A stretch of DNA of 64,000 nt from Cohnella sp. OV330 (GCF_900112065.1 NZ_FOKE01000006.1:310001-374000); one strand, 5' to 3'; positions 12,114 to 22,040 are shown, counted from the first letter of the stretch. The notes: generated by a model not told the origin, from the letters alone. Made by a program: numbers and translations.

Positions 12114-14069
12114 TTATTCCGTCGCCGTGCGGCCTCCGCTGCGGATGCTCCGCAAGTAGGTGGCGCAGGTGACGGCGAAATAGGCGGCTTGCATGACAAG
12201 ATAGATCGCGAACACGACGGCCGCGTACTTGAGGATCGGACTGCCGAGCAGATTGCCCAGCGCCTGAATGGCGAACAGGGCATGGACGCTGCCGACGATG
12301 CAAGGGATGAGGAAGACGAGTCCGACCTGCGTGACGACGATTCGCCGGATCTCGGCGGCGGTCATGCCGATGCGCGACAGCGCCTTGAACTGCGCCTGGT
12401 CGTCCTGCAGCTCCGTGAACAGCTTGAAGTAGATGAGGCTGCCCATCGCGATAAAAAACAGCAGGGAAATAAACAGGCCGATGAACAAGGTCAGCGAGAT
12501 CGATTGGTTGGTGGAGACGTAGCTCGGGACGCGGTACGTCTGCGCTTGCGATTCGAAGTCCGGGTCCATCGCCTTCACGATTTTGTCGACCGTGTCCTCG
12601 CTATGCTCCCAGTTCGACCAGTCGTAGCCGTAGCTGACGAGCCGGCTTGCGGCCGGCGCCGATGCGCTTAGTTGATCGAAGCGGGCGTCATCGACGACAA
12701 GCAGGTAAGTCGCGTAGGAGACGGGGCTTGCGACGGCGCCGGCATATTGGTCGGTCAATTGCAGCTTGACCGTGTCGTTGCCCAGCGTGAGACGTACCGC
12801 GCCGTTCTGGATCGGGCGGTAGCTCTCCATCTCTTGATAAGGCAAAATCATCACGGCATCGTCGCCGGCCGGGGCTACAAGCTTGCGGCCAAATCGCTTG
12901 GCCTCGCGGTTGTAGTCGCTCTCGGATACGATCATCGCCTCGAGTTCGCGTTTGCCGGCGGTCGCGCCGTCTTTCGAGAGATGTTCGCCGAGCAGGCCGG
13001 ACAGCTTCTGCTGCCGGGTGACGTGCAGGCCATCCTCGCGGACGATGCGCTCCATCTTGGCGGGATCGATGACCTGATGCGCGCCTTCTCCGCGCTCGAC
13101 AAAGCCGATCGCAAACGGCGTGTGGTCGAGCACTTGCGATCTTTGAAGCTGCTGCAGCACGTAGACGGTGCCGGACGCCGACAGGACGACCGCGCTCATG
13201 ACCGTGATGACGAACAGGAGGCGCGCGTTGTCCTTCATTTTGTACACGAGCTGGGAGACGGTCAGCATGTTCGTCCGATCATAGTAAAATCGTTTGCGCC
13301 GCATGAGGAGCCGCAAAATCGCGACGCTGCCCTGAGCGTATAAAAAGTAGGTGCCGACTACGGTGAGGCCGACGACCGGCAGCGTCAGGACGAGGAAAGA
13401 GCGGGCGTTCATCGTCATCGCGAGCGCATAGCCGCCTCCAAGCGTCAGGAAGCCAATGACGGCAGCCCAGACGGAAAGGCGCGGCTCCGGCTTCGGCTTG
13501 CGCGCTTCGCGCAGCAGCTCCACGATCTCCGAGCGGCCGACCCGGAAGAGCGTCAGCGCCGTGATGATCATGAACAAGGCGAAAAAGCCGGCCGCCGTCA
13601 TCCATAAGGCCGCGGGGGGCACCGCGAAGCGAATCGTCTCGCCGGCGTCCAACAGCGCGCCGAGCGCCAGGAAGAACAGTTTGCTGAACAGCATGCCGAG
13701 ACCGATGCCGGCCGCGATGGACACCGCCGCGATGAACGCGCTCTCGTACAGCACCATTTTGCGGATTTGGCCGCGCGTCATGCCGAACAGCGTGAACAGG
13801 CCGAATTCCTTTTTGCGCGTCTTCATGAACGCCGAGTTCGAGTAGAGGACAAAGAAAAACGAGAAAACGATGATGAGAATTTCGCAGGCCAGCATGCCCT
13901 GCTTTACTTGAAGGGCGCCTTTGATCTCGCCGCTCCGGACGTCGGGATGAAACAGAAAAGCCGCGTAGAGATAGAAGATCAGGACGGAAAACACGCTGCT
14001 CAAAATAAAGGCGCTGTACGCGCGCCAATTGCCGCGGACGTTGCTAAGCGCGAGCGAACGGAATGTCAT
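12114..14069 (-). CDS. BceB-like ABC permease (antimicrobial-peptide resistance and sensing)
   Basis: The 651-residue FtsX-family permease has the BceB layout: four N-terminal membrane segments, further segments to about residue 310, then a large extracellular domain (about 320-520) and the last membrane segments. In known systems this domain binds peptide antibiotics acting on lipid II-cycle intermediates, and the permease also signals to the BceS-type kinase. The start MTFRSLALSNVRGNW is typical. It overlaps the end of the ATPase gene by 26 bases. The actual drug cannot be deduced. Confidence 0.88.
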   Translation of the reverse strand: MTFRSLALSNVRGNWRAYSAFILSSVFSVLIFYLYAAFLFHPDVRSGEIKGALQVKQGMLACEILIIVFSFFFVLYSNSAFMKTRKKEFGLFTLFGMTRGQIRKMVLYESAFIAAVSIAAGIGLGMLFSKLFFLALGALLDAGETIRFAVPPAALWMTAAGFFALFMIITALTLFRVGRSEIVELLREARKPKPEPRLSVWAAVIGFLTLGGGYALAMTMNARSFLVLTLPVVGLTVVGTYFLYAQGSVAILRLLMRRKRFYYDRTNMLTVSQLVYKMKDNARLLFVITVMSAVVLSASGTVYVLQQLQRSQVLDHTPFAIGFVERGEGAHQVIDPAKMERIVREDGLHVTRQQKLSGLLGEHLSKDGATAGKRELEAMIVSESDYNREAKRFGRKLVAPAGDDAVMILPYQEMESYRPIQNGAVRLTLGNDTVKLQLTDQYAGAVASPVSYATYLLVVDDARFDQLSASAPAASRLVSYGYDWSNWEHSEDTVDKIVKAMDPDFESQAQTYRVPSYVSTNQSISLTLFIGLFISLLFFIAMGSLIYFKLFTELQDDQAQFKALSRIGMTAAEIRRIVVTQVGLVFLIPCIVGSVHALFAIQALGNLLGSPILKYAAVVFAIYLVMQAAYFAVTCATYLRSIRSGGRTATE

Positions 14070-14820
14070 CGAAATTCCCTCCCAGCACGCTTAGAGCATC
14101 CAAGATTTGTTGGAAAAACGCCTGCCTGTTCACGCCGCGGCGAATTTCCGAAAACAGCTTGCCGTCCTTGATGAACAGGACGCGCTTGCAGTAGCTCGCG
14201 GAAAACGGATCGTGCGTAACGAGCAGCACGGTCGCGGACAAGCGCTCGTTCAGATCTTGCAGCGCGTTCATGACGTCCTTGGCGGACTTGGAGTCGAGGT
14301 TGCCCGTCAGCTCGTCCGCGAGCAGCAGAGACGGCTCGTGGATGATCGCCCGCGCGATCGCCGCGCGCTGTTTCTGGCCGCCCGATACTTCGTAGGTCCG
14401 TTTGTTCAGGATGTTCTGTATGCCGAGCAGCTCGGCGATCGGGCGCAGCTTCTGCTCGATGACCGCCGGCTTCGCGCCTTCGAGCACGAGCGGCAGGATG
14501 ATATTTTCTTTGATCGGCAGCGTGTCGAGCAGGTTGAAATCCTGGAAGACGAAGCCGAGCTCGCGCCGGCGGAACAAGGCGATATCCCGCTCGCTTAAGC
14601 TTACGGGATTCGTCCCGCCGATCTCGAGCGTCCCGAACGTCGGCTTGTCGATCGTGGCGAGCAGGTTGAGCAGCGTCGTCTTGCCGCTCCCCGACGGGCC
14701 CATGATGCCGACGAACTCGCCTTTGTCGACGGAAAGGTCGATCTGGTCGAGCGCGTGGTAGGCGACGCCGCCCTTGGCGCCGTATACTTTGGACAATCCT
14801 TGCGTTTTGAGCACTTGCAT
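14044..14820 (-). CDS. BceA-like ABC transporter ATP-binding protein
   Basis: This is the ATPase partner of the BceB-like permease. Walker A GPSGSGKTTLLN, signature EVSGGQKQRAAIARA, Walker B SLLLADELTGNLD and the switch His in LVTHDPF are intact in 258 residues. GGAGGG lies just before the ATG. Its promoter region at 14821-14929 contains a candidate BceR box and a TATACT -10 (14858-14863, minus strand), so transcription should rise when the kinase is activated. Confidence 0.92.
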   Translation of the reverse strand: MQVLKTQGLSKVYGAKGGVAYHALDQIDLSVDKGEFVGIMGPSGSGKTTLLNLLATIDKPTFGTLEIGGTNPVSLSERDIALFRRRELGFVFQDFNLLDTLPIKENIILPLVLEGAKPAVIEQKLRPIAELLGIQNILNKRTYEVSGGQKQRAAIARAIIHEPSLLLADELTGNLDSKSAKDVMNALQDLNERLSATVLLVTHDPFSASYCKRVLFIKDGKLFSEIRRGVNRQAFFQQILDALSVLGGNFDDIPFARA

Positions 14821-14918
14821 GCGGTTAAACCCTCCTGCCTGTTGTCTATATGCCTTAAGTATAGCGGCGTCGGGAGGGACGGCCCATCGAATTAGCTTTC
14901 AATTCCGGCGCCTTTACC

Positions 14919-14932
14919 TTACAAAGTTGTCA
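14919..14932 (-). promoter_or_regulatory. Candidate BceR-type operator
   Basis: On the minus strand TGACA-ACTT-TGTAA fits the TNACA-N4-TGTNA consensus reported for Bce-like response regulators. It lies about 55 bases upstream of the bceA-like -10 element and overlaps the stop codon of the kinase gene. Confidence 0.65.
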
Positions 14933-16045
14933 CGTTTGATTGCGTTCGTCTGTCAGGCGGTGGATGCCGGACGGCCGAAAGTCAAGCGTAACCGTCGTGC
15001 CTGCGCCCTGTTCGGAGTCGATGCGGAGGCCGATGCCTAGCCGCGCGCAGGCTTGCTTGGCCAGATAAAGTCCCATGCCGGTCGACTCGCCGGTCAGCCT
15101 GCCGTTGCTTCCGGTGAAAAACGGTTCGAATAGCCGCGGCAGGTCTTCGGAGGCGATGCCGATCCCCTCGTCCGTCAGGCGAAGGAGCGCCGACCCGTCC
15201 GGGTTACTTTCGATCCGGATCAGGAGACGCTGCGGTCTTTCGTCCTTTTTCGCGTATTTGATCGCGTTGGATACGAGCTGGCCAAGAATAAATGCGAGCC
15301 ACTTGGCGTCCGTCTCCACCGCGGCGTCGCCTTCGAGCGAGGGGAAAATCGAGCGCCGGATGAAAGACCGTTTGTATTCGACGAGCACCGCGCGCGCGAT
15401 GTCGGACAAGGATACGGCGCGAAACGACGCATCCAGCTCGAACTTGTCCAGCCTCGACGTGTGCAGCATCATATCGAGACCGTGCCGCAGGCGGTCGGTC
15501 TCCTCCATGACGCTGCGTTCGGTATCTCGCGTTCCGGCCGCGCCGCCCGGATCGGGATGCCGCTGCATGAGCAGCTCGATGACGGACAACGGCGTCTTCA
15601 TCTGATGGACCCAGCGCGCCGTAAAATGGCGGTGGAACTCCTGCTGCCGGCGCAGGGCGCTCAGCTCGTTCGCGTGGACCGTGTACAGCCGCGCCAGAAG
15701 CGCGGCCATCGCCCGTTGCTCTCGCGTGACGGGCGAAGCGAGCGCGAGCGAAGCCGCAGCATCGCCCGCCGCCGCCTGCCGCCACGCTTCGGCCAGCTCG
15801 CGCGCGAACGCCTTGCGGCGCAGCCAGCCGGCGGCCAGCCAAGAGGCGACGACGAGCGCGACGAGCAGCGCGATGTAGGCGGCGTCGGCCCAAGACAGCG
15901 GCAGGCCGACGTTCCATAGCAGCAGCTGGACGAACGTCAGCGCGAGCAGAACCGCGACGACGAGGACGACGATATGAGGGAGGCGGTCGATCAAATAGTC
16001 CCGGAACGAATAAGGCCGTAAGCCGTCGCCGCCGCGTTCATTCAT
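14930..16045 (-). CDS. BceS-like intramembrane-sensing histidine kinase
   Basis: The 371-residue kinase has two N-terminal membrane helices with almost no extracellular loop, the mark of intramembrane-sensing kinases that rely on a Bce transporter for input. The phospho-acceptor region is WVHQMKTPLSVIEL, and the ATP-binding domain has N (LVSNAIKYAKK), G1 (DEGIGI) and G2 (GMGLYLAKQ) boxes. I prefer the ATG at 16045, which overlaps the regulator stop by eight bases, over the upstream ATG at 16069. Confidence 0.9.
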   Translation of the reverse strand: MNERGGDGLRPYSFRDYLIDRLPHIVVLVVAVLLALTFVQLLLWNVGLPLSWADAAYIALLVALVVASWLAAGWLRRKAFARELAEAWRQAAAGDAAASLALASPVTREQRAMAALLARLYTVHANELSALRRQQEFHRHFTARWVHQMKTPLSVIELLMQRHPDPGGAAGTRDTERSVMEETDRLRHGLDMMLHTSRLDKFELDASFRAVSLSDIARAVLVEYKRSFIRRSIFPSLEGDAAVETDAKWLAFILGQLVSNAIKYAKKDERPQRLLIRIESNPDGSALLRLTDEGIGIASEDLPRLFEPFFTGSNGRLTGESTGMGLYLAKQACARLGIGLRIDSEQGAGTTVTLDFRPSGIHRLTDERNQT

Positions 16046-16775
16046 GGGCGGCCGCCGATCCGGCGTCATCGTCCGAATCCGAGTCCGGCCGCAAGCGGTA
16101 GCCCTGGCCTCGGATCGTATCGATCGCGTCTCTTAGGCCCAACTCCTCGAGCTTTCGGCGAAGCCGGGTGACGTTGACCGTGAGCGTGTTGTCGTCCACG
16201 AACTGGACGTCGTCCCATAGCGCCTCGAGCAGCTCCTCGCGCGAGACGATGCGGCCGGCCTGGCGGAGCAGGGCGTGCGCGAGCTGCCGCTCGTTTTTGG
16301 AGAGCGGCACGCGCGCGCCGCGCCAAGACAGCTCGCTGCGGCCGATATCGAGCGCGAGGCTGCCGGCGGCGACCGTATCGCCGCTTGGCTGCGCTTGCCC
16401 GGCGGCGTATTCGCCGTAGGCGCGCCGCAGCGCGCTTTTGATTTTGGCCATGAGCAGATCGAGCGGGATCGGCTTCGCGACATAGTCGTCGCCGCCGTTT
16501 TCGATCGCCATCACCTGGTCCATCTCGCCGGACCGCGCGGACAGGAAAATGATCGGCACATTCGATCGCAGGCGAATCTGTCTGCACCAGTAGTAGCCGT
16601 CAAAGTACGGCAGGTTAATGTCCAGCAGCAGCAGGTGGGGCTGAACGTCTTCGAATTCGGCGGCGAGATCGCGGAACCGGCTCGCGACATGCGCCTCAAA
16701 GCCGTACCTTCCGATGTAATCCCGCAGCAGCGCTCCGATTTTTTCGTCGTCTTCGACGATCATGATGCGGTACAT
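16038..16775 (-). CDS. BceR-like OmpR-family response regulator
   Basis: A 245-residue two-domain regulator. The receiver has acidic residues E8-D9-D10 and the phospho-acceptor D52 in LLLLDINLPYFDG; the C-terminal winged helix carries ELLEALWDDVQFVDDNTL and VTRLRRKL. It is first in the regulator-kinase-ATPase-permease array, and by family precedent activates the transporter genes through the box at 14919-14932. Confidence 0.92.
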   Translation of the reverse strand: MYRIMIVEDDEKIGALLRDYIGRYGFEAHVASRFRDLAAEFEDVQPHLLLLDINLPYFDGYYWCRQIRLRSNVPIIFLSARSGEMDQVMAIENGGDDYVAKPIPLDLLMAKIKSALRRAYGEYAAGQAQPSGDTVAAGSLALDIGRSELSWRGARVPLSKNERQLAHALLRQAGRIVSREELLEALWDDVQFVDDNTLTVNVTRLRRKLEELGLRDAIDTIRGQGYRLRPDSDSDDDAGSAAAHE

Positions 16776-16842
16776 GCGGCCGGAGCCTCCTTGTCGAATC
16801 GGATTGATTAATTTAGATGCGGCCGTCGCACGGCATCTTCCG

Positions 16843-18258
16843 CTAGCGGTTCGCGTTCGCCACGTCGTCCAGCCAAGACCCGATGTCAGCGTTCAGCTTT
16901 TGCAGCTCCGGCATCGCCGTCGCCGCGTCGCTTAGCTTGTAGCGCGACTTCAGCGTCAGGATACGCGTTACGCTCTCGTCGATTCGCGCCTCCGTCAGTT
17001 TTCCGTCCTTTACCGCGTTCAGCAGCGCCTTGTACACTTTGCGTTCGACGTCGTAGCCGTGCGCGACGAGCAGAATGTCGCTGCCCGCCGACACGCTCTT
17101 GACGGCGGCGTCCGCCAGATCGTAGTGCTTGGCGATCGCGCCCATCGTCATATCGTCGGTGATGACGACGCCTTTGTAGCCGAGCTTGCCGCGCAGCTGA
17201 TCTCCGATGATCACCTTGGAAAACGATGCGGGCGCGTCCGGATCGATCTTCGGGAACAAAATGTGCGCGACCATCACGGCGTCCGCCTGCTCCCCGATCG
17301 CAGCCTGAAACGGCACCCACTCCAGTTTTGCCAGCTGCTCGGCCGTCTTGTTCAACACGGGCAGGTCCAGATGCGAATCGACCGCCGTATCGCCGTGGCC
17401 GGGAAAATGCTTGACGACGGAAACGACGCCTTCTTCGCGCAGGCCCCGCATGGCTGCCAGACCCATGCGAGTCGCCAGATCGGCAGTCGCGCCGAACGAG
17501 CGGGTGCCGATAACCGGGTTGTCGGGATTGCTGTTAATATCGAGCACCGGCGCGAAGTCGACGTTGAAGCCGGCCGAGCTTACCTCGCGCGCCAGCAGCT
17601 CGCCCATGCGCGTCGCCAGCTTTTCGTCGCCGGTTTTCCCGACGACGGCCGCCTCGGGAATCTTTTTGTAGCTGGACGGCAGACGGCTGACCTTGCCGCC
17701 TTCCTGGTCGACGCTGACGAAGATGGGCGCGTTGCCCGCCTTGGCGTTGGCGGCTTTGATCGCGTTGATGAGCTTGACCGTCTTCGACACGTCCGCGATG
17801 TTGTCTTTGTACAGGATGACGCCGCCGATGCGGTCTTCCCGGATCATTCGCAGCGTCGAGGCGTCCGGCGCCGCGGTACCTTCGAAGCCGGCTAATATCA
17901 TTTGTCCGATCTTCTCTTCGAGGCTCATTTTTGCGATCCGATCCTTGATCGACACGGAAGAAGCGGGTCCGTCCGTCGGCTTGGAAGTAGGCGAAGCGGA
18001 CGCCGAGGGAGAAGAGGAAGCGGATGCGCTGGGCGAAGCCGCGGGCGACGCCGAGGGGGAGGGAGAAGCGGACGGGGAGGCGCTGGGCGACGCCGCCGGC
18101 GCCGAGACCGACGGGCTTGCCGGCGCGGTCTCGGAGGCGGAGCCCGAAGGGCCGCCGCAGCCGGCCAGAAGCGCGATCGCAGTAGCGGATATGGCGACGG
18201 CGCGCAGCGATTGAAGCGGGAGAGACAACGGCGTACGGACGACTTTATTGCGGGACAT
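16843..18258 (-). CDS. nagZ: GH3 family beta-N-acetylhexosaminidase lipoprotein (NagZ-like)
   Basis: The 471-residue protein is probably surface-anchored: a signal peptide ends in the lipobox ALLAGC with Cys34, followed by a low-complexity Ser/Pro/Ala linker to about residue 95. The GH3 domain has KHFPGHGDTAVDSHLDLP, containing the histidine known to act in NagZ enzymes, and the likely nucleophile Asp in VVITDDMTMGA. It should remove GlcNAc from muropeptides in cell-wall recycling. B. subtilis NagZ has an extra C-terminal domain; this protein is shorter and has only the barrel domain. It lies after the glnS terminator. Confidence 0.88.
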   Translation of the reverse strand: MSRNKVVRTPLSLPLQSLRAVAISATAIALLAGCGGPSGSASETAPASPSVSAPAASPSASPSASPSPSASPAASPSASASSSPSASASPTSKPTDGPASSVSIKDRIAKMSLEEKIGQMILAGFEGTAAPDASTLRMIREDRIGGVILYKDNIADVSKTVKLINAIKAANAKAGNAPIFVSVDQEGGKVSRLPSSYKKIPEAAVVGKTGDEKLATRMGELLAREVSSAGFNVDFAPVLDINSNPDNPVIGTRSFGATADLATRMGLAAMRGLREEGVVSVVKHFPGHGDTAVDSHLDLPVLNKTAEQLAKLEWVPFQAAIGEQADAVMVAHILFPKIDPDAPASFSKVIIGDQLRGKLGYKGVVITDDMTMGAIAKHYDLADAAVKSVSAGSDILLVAHGYDVERKVYKALLNAVKDGKLTEARIDESVTRILTLKSRYKLSDAATAMPELQKLNADIGSWLDDVANANR

Positions 18259-18293
18259 AATGAACCTCCTTTAGATTTAGGTCAGGCGGAGTG

Positions 18294-18327
18294 AAAAAGC
18301 CCCCGCCGCAGATGCGGCGAAGGGGCT
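18294..18327 (-). terminator. Terminator of glnS
   Basis: On the minus strand, stem AGCCCC..CGCCGC / GCGGCG..GGGGCT is followed by TTTTT. It separates glnS from the GH3 gene. Confidence 0.85.
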
Positions 18328-18365
18328 GGATCGGGATATTGAGCCGTCTGGGATGGTTTTTCGGA

Positions 18366-20048
18366 TCAGGCTTTGGCGGCGTCGAAGGAGCTCTTGAGCG
18401 ACACGATCCGGTTGAACGCCGGCCGCCCCGGCGCGCCGTCCTTCGGATCGACGTTGAAGTAGCCGTGACGGAAAAACTGGAATTTCTCCTGCGCGGCCGC
18501 TTCCTTCATGCCGGGCTCGACGAACCCGGACAGCGTCTCGAGCGACTGCGGATTAATGCGTTCGAGGAAGGTCTTGTCCTCGGCGTCGTCCTCGTCCGAT
18601 TCGTCCAGAATGAGCGGCTCGAACAGGCGGAAATCGGCGGGCACCGCATGCGAAGCTTCGATCCAGTGAATCGTGCCCTTGACCTTGCGTCCGGTGAAGC
18701 CGGTGCCGCTCTTCGTCTCCGGATCGTACGTGCAGCGCAGTTCGACGACTTCGCCGGCCTCGTTTTTCACGGCTTCCTCGCATTTGATGAAGTAAGCGTG
18801 CTTGAGGCGGACCTCGTTGCCCGGGAACAAGCGGAAGTACTTGGCCGGCGGCACCTCCATGAAGTCGTCCTGCTCGATGTAGATCTCGCGGGAAAACGGA
18901 ATGCGGCGGCTGCCCATTTCTTCGTTCTCCGAATTGTTTTCCGCGTCAAGCCATTCGGTCTGTCCTTCCGGATAGTTCGTGATGACGACCTTGAGCGGCC
19001 GAAGGACGGCCATCGTGCGCAGCGCCTTGAGCTTCAGGTCCTCGCGGATAAAATGCTCGAGCATGCGCTCGTCCACGACGCCGTAGCTCTTGGCGACGCC
19101 GATCTCGCGGCAGAACGCGCGGATCGCTTCGGGCGTATAGCCCTTGCGGCGCAAGCCGGAGATCGTCGGCATGCGCGGATCGTCCCAGCCGTCCACGACC
19201 TTCTCGTCGACGAGCTGCTTCAGCTTCCGCTTGCTCATGACCGTGTTGGTCAGGTTCAGGCGGTTGAACTCGTATTGACGCGGCACGCTCGGCATCTCGC
19301 ACTCGGCGACGACCCAGTCGTAGAAGGGACGCTGATCCTCGAACTCCAGCGTGCAGATCGAGTGGGTGACGCCCTCGATCGCGTCTTCGATCGGATGCGC
19401 GAAGGCGTACATCGGATAGATTACCCAGGCGTCGCCCGTATTGTGATGGTGCGCGTGCACGATCCGGTAGATGACCGGGTCGCGCATGTTGACGTTCGGC
19501 GACGTCATGTCGATTTTGGCGCGCAGCACCTTTTCCCCGTTCGCGAACTCGCCGCTCCTCATGCGCTCGAACAGCGCGAGATTCTCCTCGGGAGAGCGAT
19601 CGCGGTAAGGGCTGGGTTTGCCGGGCTCGGTCAGCGTGCCGCGAGACTCGCGAATCTCGTCGGCGGACTGATCGTCCACGTAGGCGAGTCCCTTGCGGAT
19701 CAGCAGGAGCGCGCGCTCGTACATTTCGCCGAAGTAGTCCGAAGCGAAGAACAGGCCGTCCCACTCGAAGCCGAGCCATTTGACGTCCTGCTTGATCGAT
19801 TCGACGTATTCGACGTCTTCCTTGACGGGATTCGTATCGTCGAACCGCAGGTTCGTGCGGCCTTTGAACTCGTCGGCGAGCTCGAAGTTCAAGCAGATCG
19901 ACTTGGCATGGCCGATATGCAGATAGCCGTTAGGCTCAGGCGGGAAGCGGGTGACGATTTCCTTGACGCGGCCCGCTGCCAGATCGTCGATCACGATGTT
20001 CTTAATGAAGTTGGAAGATGAAGTTTTATTTTCGGCGGCTTTGTCCAC
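18366..20048 (-). CDS. glnS: Glutaminyl-tRNA synthetase
   Basis: This enzyme charges tRNA-Gln directly with glutamine. The class I HIGH motif is in [17 protein letters not shown], the KMSKS counterpart is [10 protein letters not shown], and the C-terminal anticodon-binding beta-barrels are complete (560 residues). No YqeY fusion is present. Many Bacillota lack GlnRS and make Gln-tRNA through GluRS plus GatCAB, so this gene marks a lineage that acquired GlnRS. It is transcribed alone, away from the ABC cassette. Confidence 0.96.
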   Translation of the reverse strand: MDKAAENKTSSSNFIKNIVIDDLAAGRVKEIVTRFPPEPNGYLHIGHAKSICLNFELADEFKGRTNLRFDDTNPVKEDVEYVESIKQDVKWLGFEWDGLFFASDYFGEMYERALLLIRKGLAYVDDQSADEIRESRGTLTEPGKPSPYRDRSPEENLALFERMRSGEFANGEKVLRAKIDMTSPNVNMRDPVIYRIVHAHHHNTGDAWVIYPMYAFAHPIEDAIEGVTHSICTLEFEDQRPFYDWVVAECEMPSVPRQYEFNRLNLTNTVMSKRKLKQLVDEKVVDGWDDPRMPTISGLRRKGYTPEAIRAFCREIGVAKSYGVVDERMLEHFIREDLKLKALRTMAVLRPLKVVITNYPEGQTEWLDAENNSENEEMGSRRIPFSREIYIEQDDFMEVPPAKYFRLFPGNEVRLKHAYFIKCEEAVKNEAGEVVELRCTYDPETKSGTGFTGRKVKGTIHWIEASHAVPADFRLFEPLILDESDEDDAEDKTFLERINPQSLETLSGFVEPGMKEAAAQEKFQFFRHGYFNVDPKDGAPGRPAFNRIVSLKSSFDAAKA

Positions 20049-20281
20049 GGCGACCCGACCTTTCTGTGCTGCGAGGTTATTTACTCATGATACACAATTA
20101 TACCCTTCCTTATAAAGTTTTTGCGAAAAAAAGCGAGGTTGCCCAAGGGAAACCGCCAAGGAAAAAAACTTTCAGCATTTTTTCAGATTTCTCATAAATT
20201 TAATCTAAAGACGTAACTTTTTCGCGAAATCTCTCGTTATAATGTTGAACTGTAATATGGTAGACCGAGGGAGGAAAGGCA

Positions 20282-20974
20282 ATGGAAGTTCCCGAGCGGC
20301 AGCCGCTGCTTAGCGTCAGGGGCGTGGAACGATCCTTCGACGTCGGCGGACAAAAGCTGCGCGTGCTGAAGGGCATTAATCTGACCCTCGAGCCGAACCA
20401 GCTTATCATGCTGAAGGGCCGATCCGGCTCCGGGAAGACGACGCTGATGAATTTGATGGGGGGCCTCGACAGGCCGACAGAGGGAGAGATCTTTTTCCAA
20501 GGCAAGCCGTTTCACGCATGGAACGACGACAAGCGGACGGAGATCCGCCGCAAGGATATCGGCTTTATTTTCCAAGCCTACGCCCTTATGCCTTTGTTAT
20601 CCGCCTACGAGAACGTCGAGCTGTCCTTGCGGATGGCCAAGAAGCCGCGGAGCGAATGGAAGTCCCGGGTGACCGCTTGCCTCGAGCTCGTCGGACTGGC
20701 GAAGCGGATGCATCACCGGCCCTTCGAGATGTCGGGGGGCGAACAGCAGCGCGTGGCGATCGCCAAGGCGATCGCGCATCGGCCAAGCTTGTTGCTGGCC
20801 GACGAGCCGACCGCGGAGCTCGACTCGCAGATGGCGGCGCAGGTCATGGCGGTATTCCGGGAGATCGTCCGCACGGAAAACGTCACGATCTGCATGACCA
20901 CGCACGATACCACGATTATGGAGGTTGCAGACCATGTCTATGAAATGGTGGACGGCGTCTTCGTCGCAGGATAA
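20282..20974 (+). CDS. MacB/LolD-type ABC ATPase (first of the cassette)
   Basis: A 230-residue ATPase of the type that works with FtsX-like permeases. Walker A GRSGSGKTTLMN, signature EMSGGEQQRVAIAKA, Walker B SLLLADEPTAELD and the switch His in TTHDTT are intact. GAGGGAGGAAA precedes the ATG. It overlaps the adaptor gene by 41 bases and leads the cassette; a TATAAT at 20238-20243 may be its -10 element. The cassette also encodes a second, different ATPase, so a heterodimer is possible. Confidence 0.88.
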   Translation: MEVPERQPLLSVRGVERSFDVGGQKLRVLKGINLTLEPNQLIMLKGRSGSGKTTLMNLMGGLDRPTEGEIFFQGKPFHAWNDDKRTEIRRKDIGFIFQAYALMPLLSAYENVELSLRMAKKPRSEWKSRVTACLELVGLAKRMHHRPFEMSGGEQQRVAIAKAIAHRPSLLLADEPTAELDSQMAAQVMAVFREIVRTENVTICMTTHDTTIMEVADHVYEMVDGVFVAG

Positions 20975-22037
20975 AAAGAAAAGCGGCATGCGCCGCGCGG
21001 CGGGCCTGTTGGCCGCCGTCGCCCTGTCCACGGCCGTGGCCGGCTGCTCGCTGCTGCCGGACGAACCGGAGGAGGAGGATCTCTCTCAGATTCAGTTGCC
21101 GGAGATATCCAAGAAGCCCGAGTACGAGGTGACGACCAAGACGCTCGAGACGACGGTGTCCGGTTCGGGCAAGCTGCTTTCGACGCAGGAGAAGACGCTG
21201 TACTACTCGGCCAAGGCGATGGACGGGTTGCGTCTCAAAAAGTTGTACATAGAACAGGGCGGTCAAGTGAAGGCCGGTCAACCGGTGGCGGAGCTGGACG
21301 TCGAGGATATGAAAAAGCAGCTGCGCGACCAGCGGCTGCAATTCCGCCAGCAGGAGCTTCAGATGAAGCAGACGCTGCGGGACAAGGACGAGATGGACCC
21401 GATCGAATTCGAGCAGAAGCAGATCGCCTTCGAAGAGGCTCGCCAGAAGATCAGCGACCTGGAGGCCGATATCGGCAGTGCCGTGCTCGTCGCGCCGTTC
21501 TCCGGCACGGTCGTATCGCTGAACGTTCAGGAAGGTGCCGCCATCAAGGTGTACGATCCGCTGTGCGTCGTCGCCGATCCGAGCAGCCTGATCGTAGCTG
21601 GCGAGATGTCTTCCGACGATCTGCAGCAAGTCGCTGCCGGCATGGAAGTGACGGTCGATATCAACAGCGCCGGCACGGTGAAGGGCAAGATCAAGTCGCT
21701 GCCCGTGCCCAAAGCCGATAATGGCAACGGTGGCGGCGGCGCCCAGGGACCGAAGGTTACGAATCTCAGCGACTATCTGCTGATCTCGGTGGCGAAGCTG
21801 CCGGCGGGCGCTGCGCGGGGCACGCCGCTCAGCTTTTCCATCGTCGTCGACCGCAAGGTGGACGCGGTCGTCATCCCGCGCTCGACGCTTCGTACGGCGG
21901 GAGCGCGGACGTACGTACAGGTCGCCGAAGCCGACGGGAGCAAGCGCGAGGTGGACATCGAGGTCGGCCAGCAGACGGCGACCGACATCGAAGTGCTGTC
22001 AGGTCTGACGCCGGGACAGAAAGTCGTAGGCTCTTAA
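20934..22037 (+). CDS. Lipoprotein adaptor (membrane-fusion protein, YknX/HlyD-like)
   Basis: The 367-residue protein has a signal peptide with lipobox AVAGC, so it should be anchored on the outer face of the membrane. The core follows membrane-fusion protein order: a barrel-sandwich half (GSGKLLSTQEKTLYY), a short helical hairpin rich in Q, K and E (about residues 120-165), the second lipoyl half (VAPFSGTVVSLNVQEGAAI), then beta domains. I chose the ATG at 20934, 9 bases after GGAGG. In Gram-positives such adaptors assist FtsX-type pumps such as YknXYZ. Confidence 0.85.
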   Translation: MSMKWWTASSSQDKKKSGMRRAAGLLAAVALSTAVAGCSLLPDEPEEEDLSQIQLPEISKKPEYEVTTKTLETTVSGSGKLLSTQEKTLYYSAKAMDGLRLKKLYIEQGGQVKAGQPVAELDVEDMKKQLRDQRLQFRQQELQMKQTLRDKDEMDPIEFEQKQIAFEEARQKISDLEADIGSAVLVAPFSGTVVSLNVQEGAAIKVYDPLCVVADPSSLIVAGEMSSDDLQQVAAGMEVTVDINSAGTVKGKIKSLPVPKADNGNGGGGAQGPKVTNLSDYLLISVAKLPAGAARGTPLSFSIVVDRKVDAVVIPRSTLRTAGARTYVQVAEADGSKREVDIEVGQQTATDIEVLSGLTPGQKVVGS

Positions 22038-22040
22038 GCT

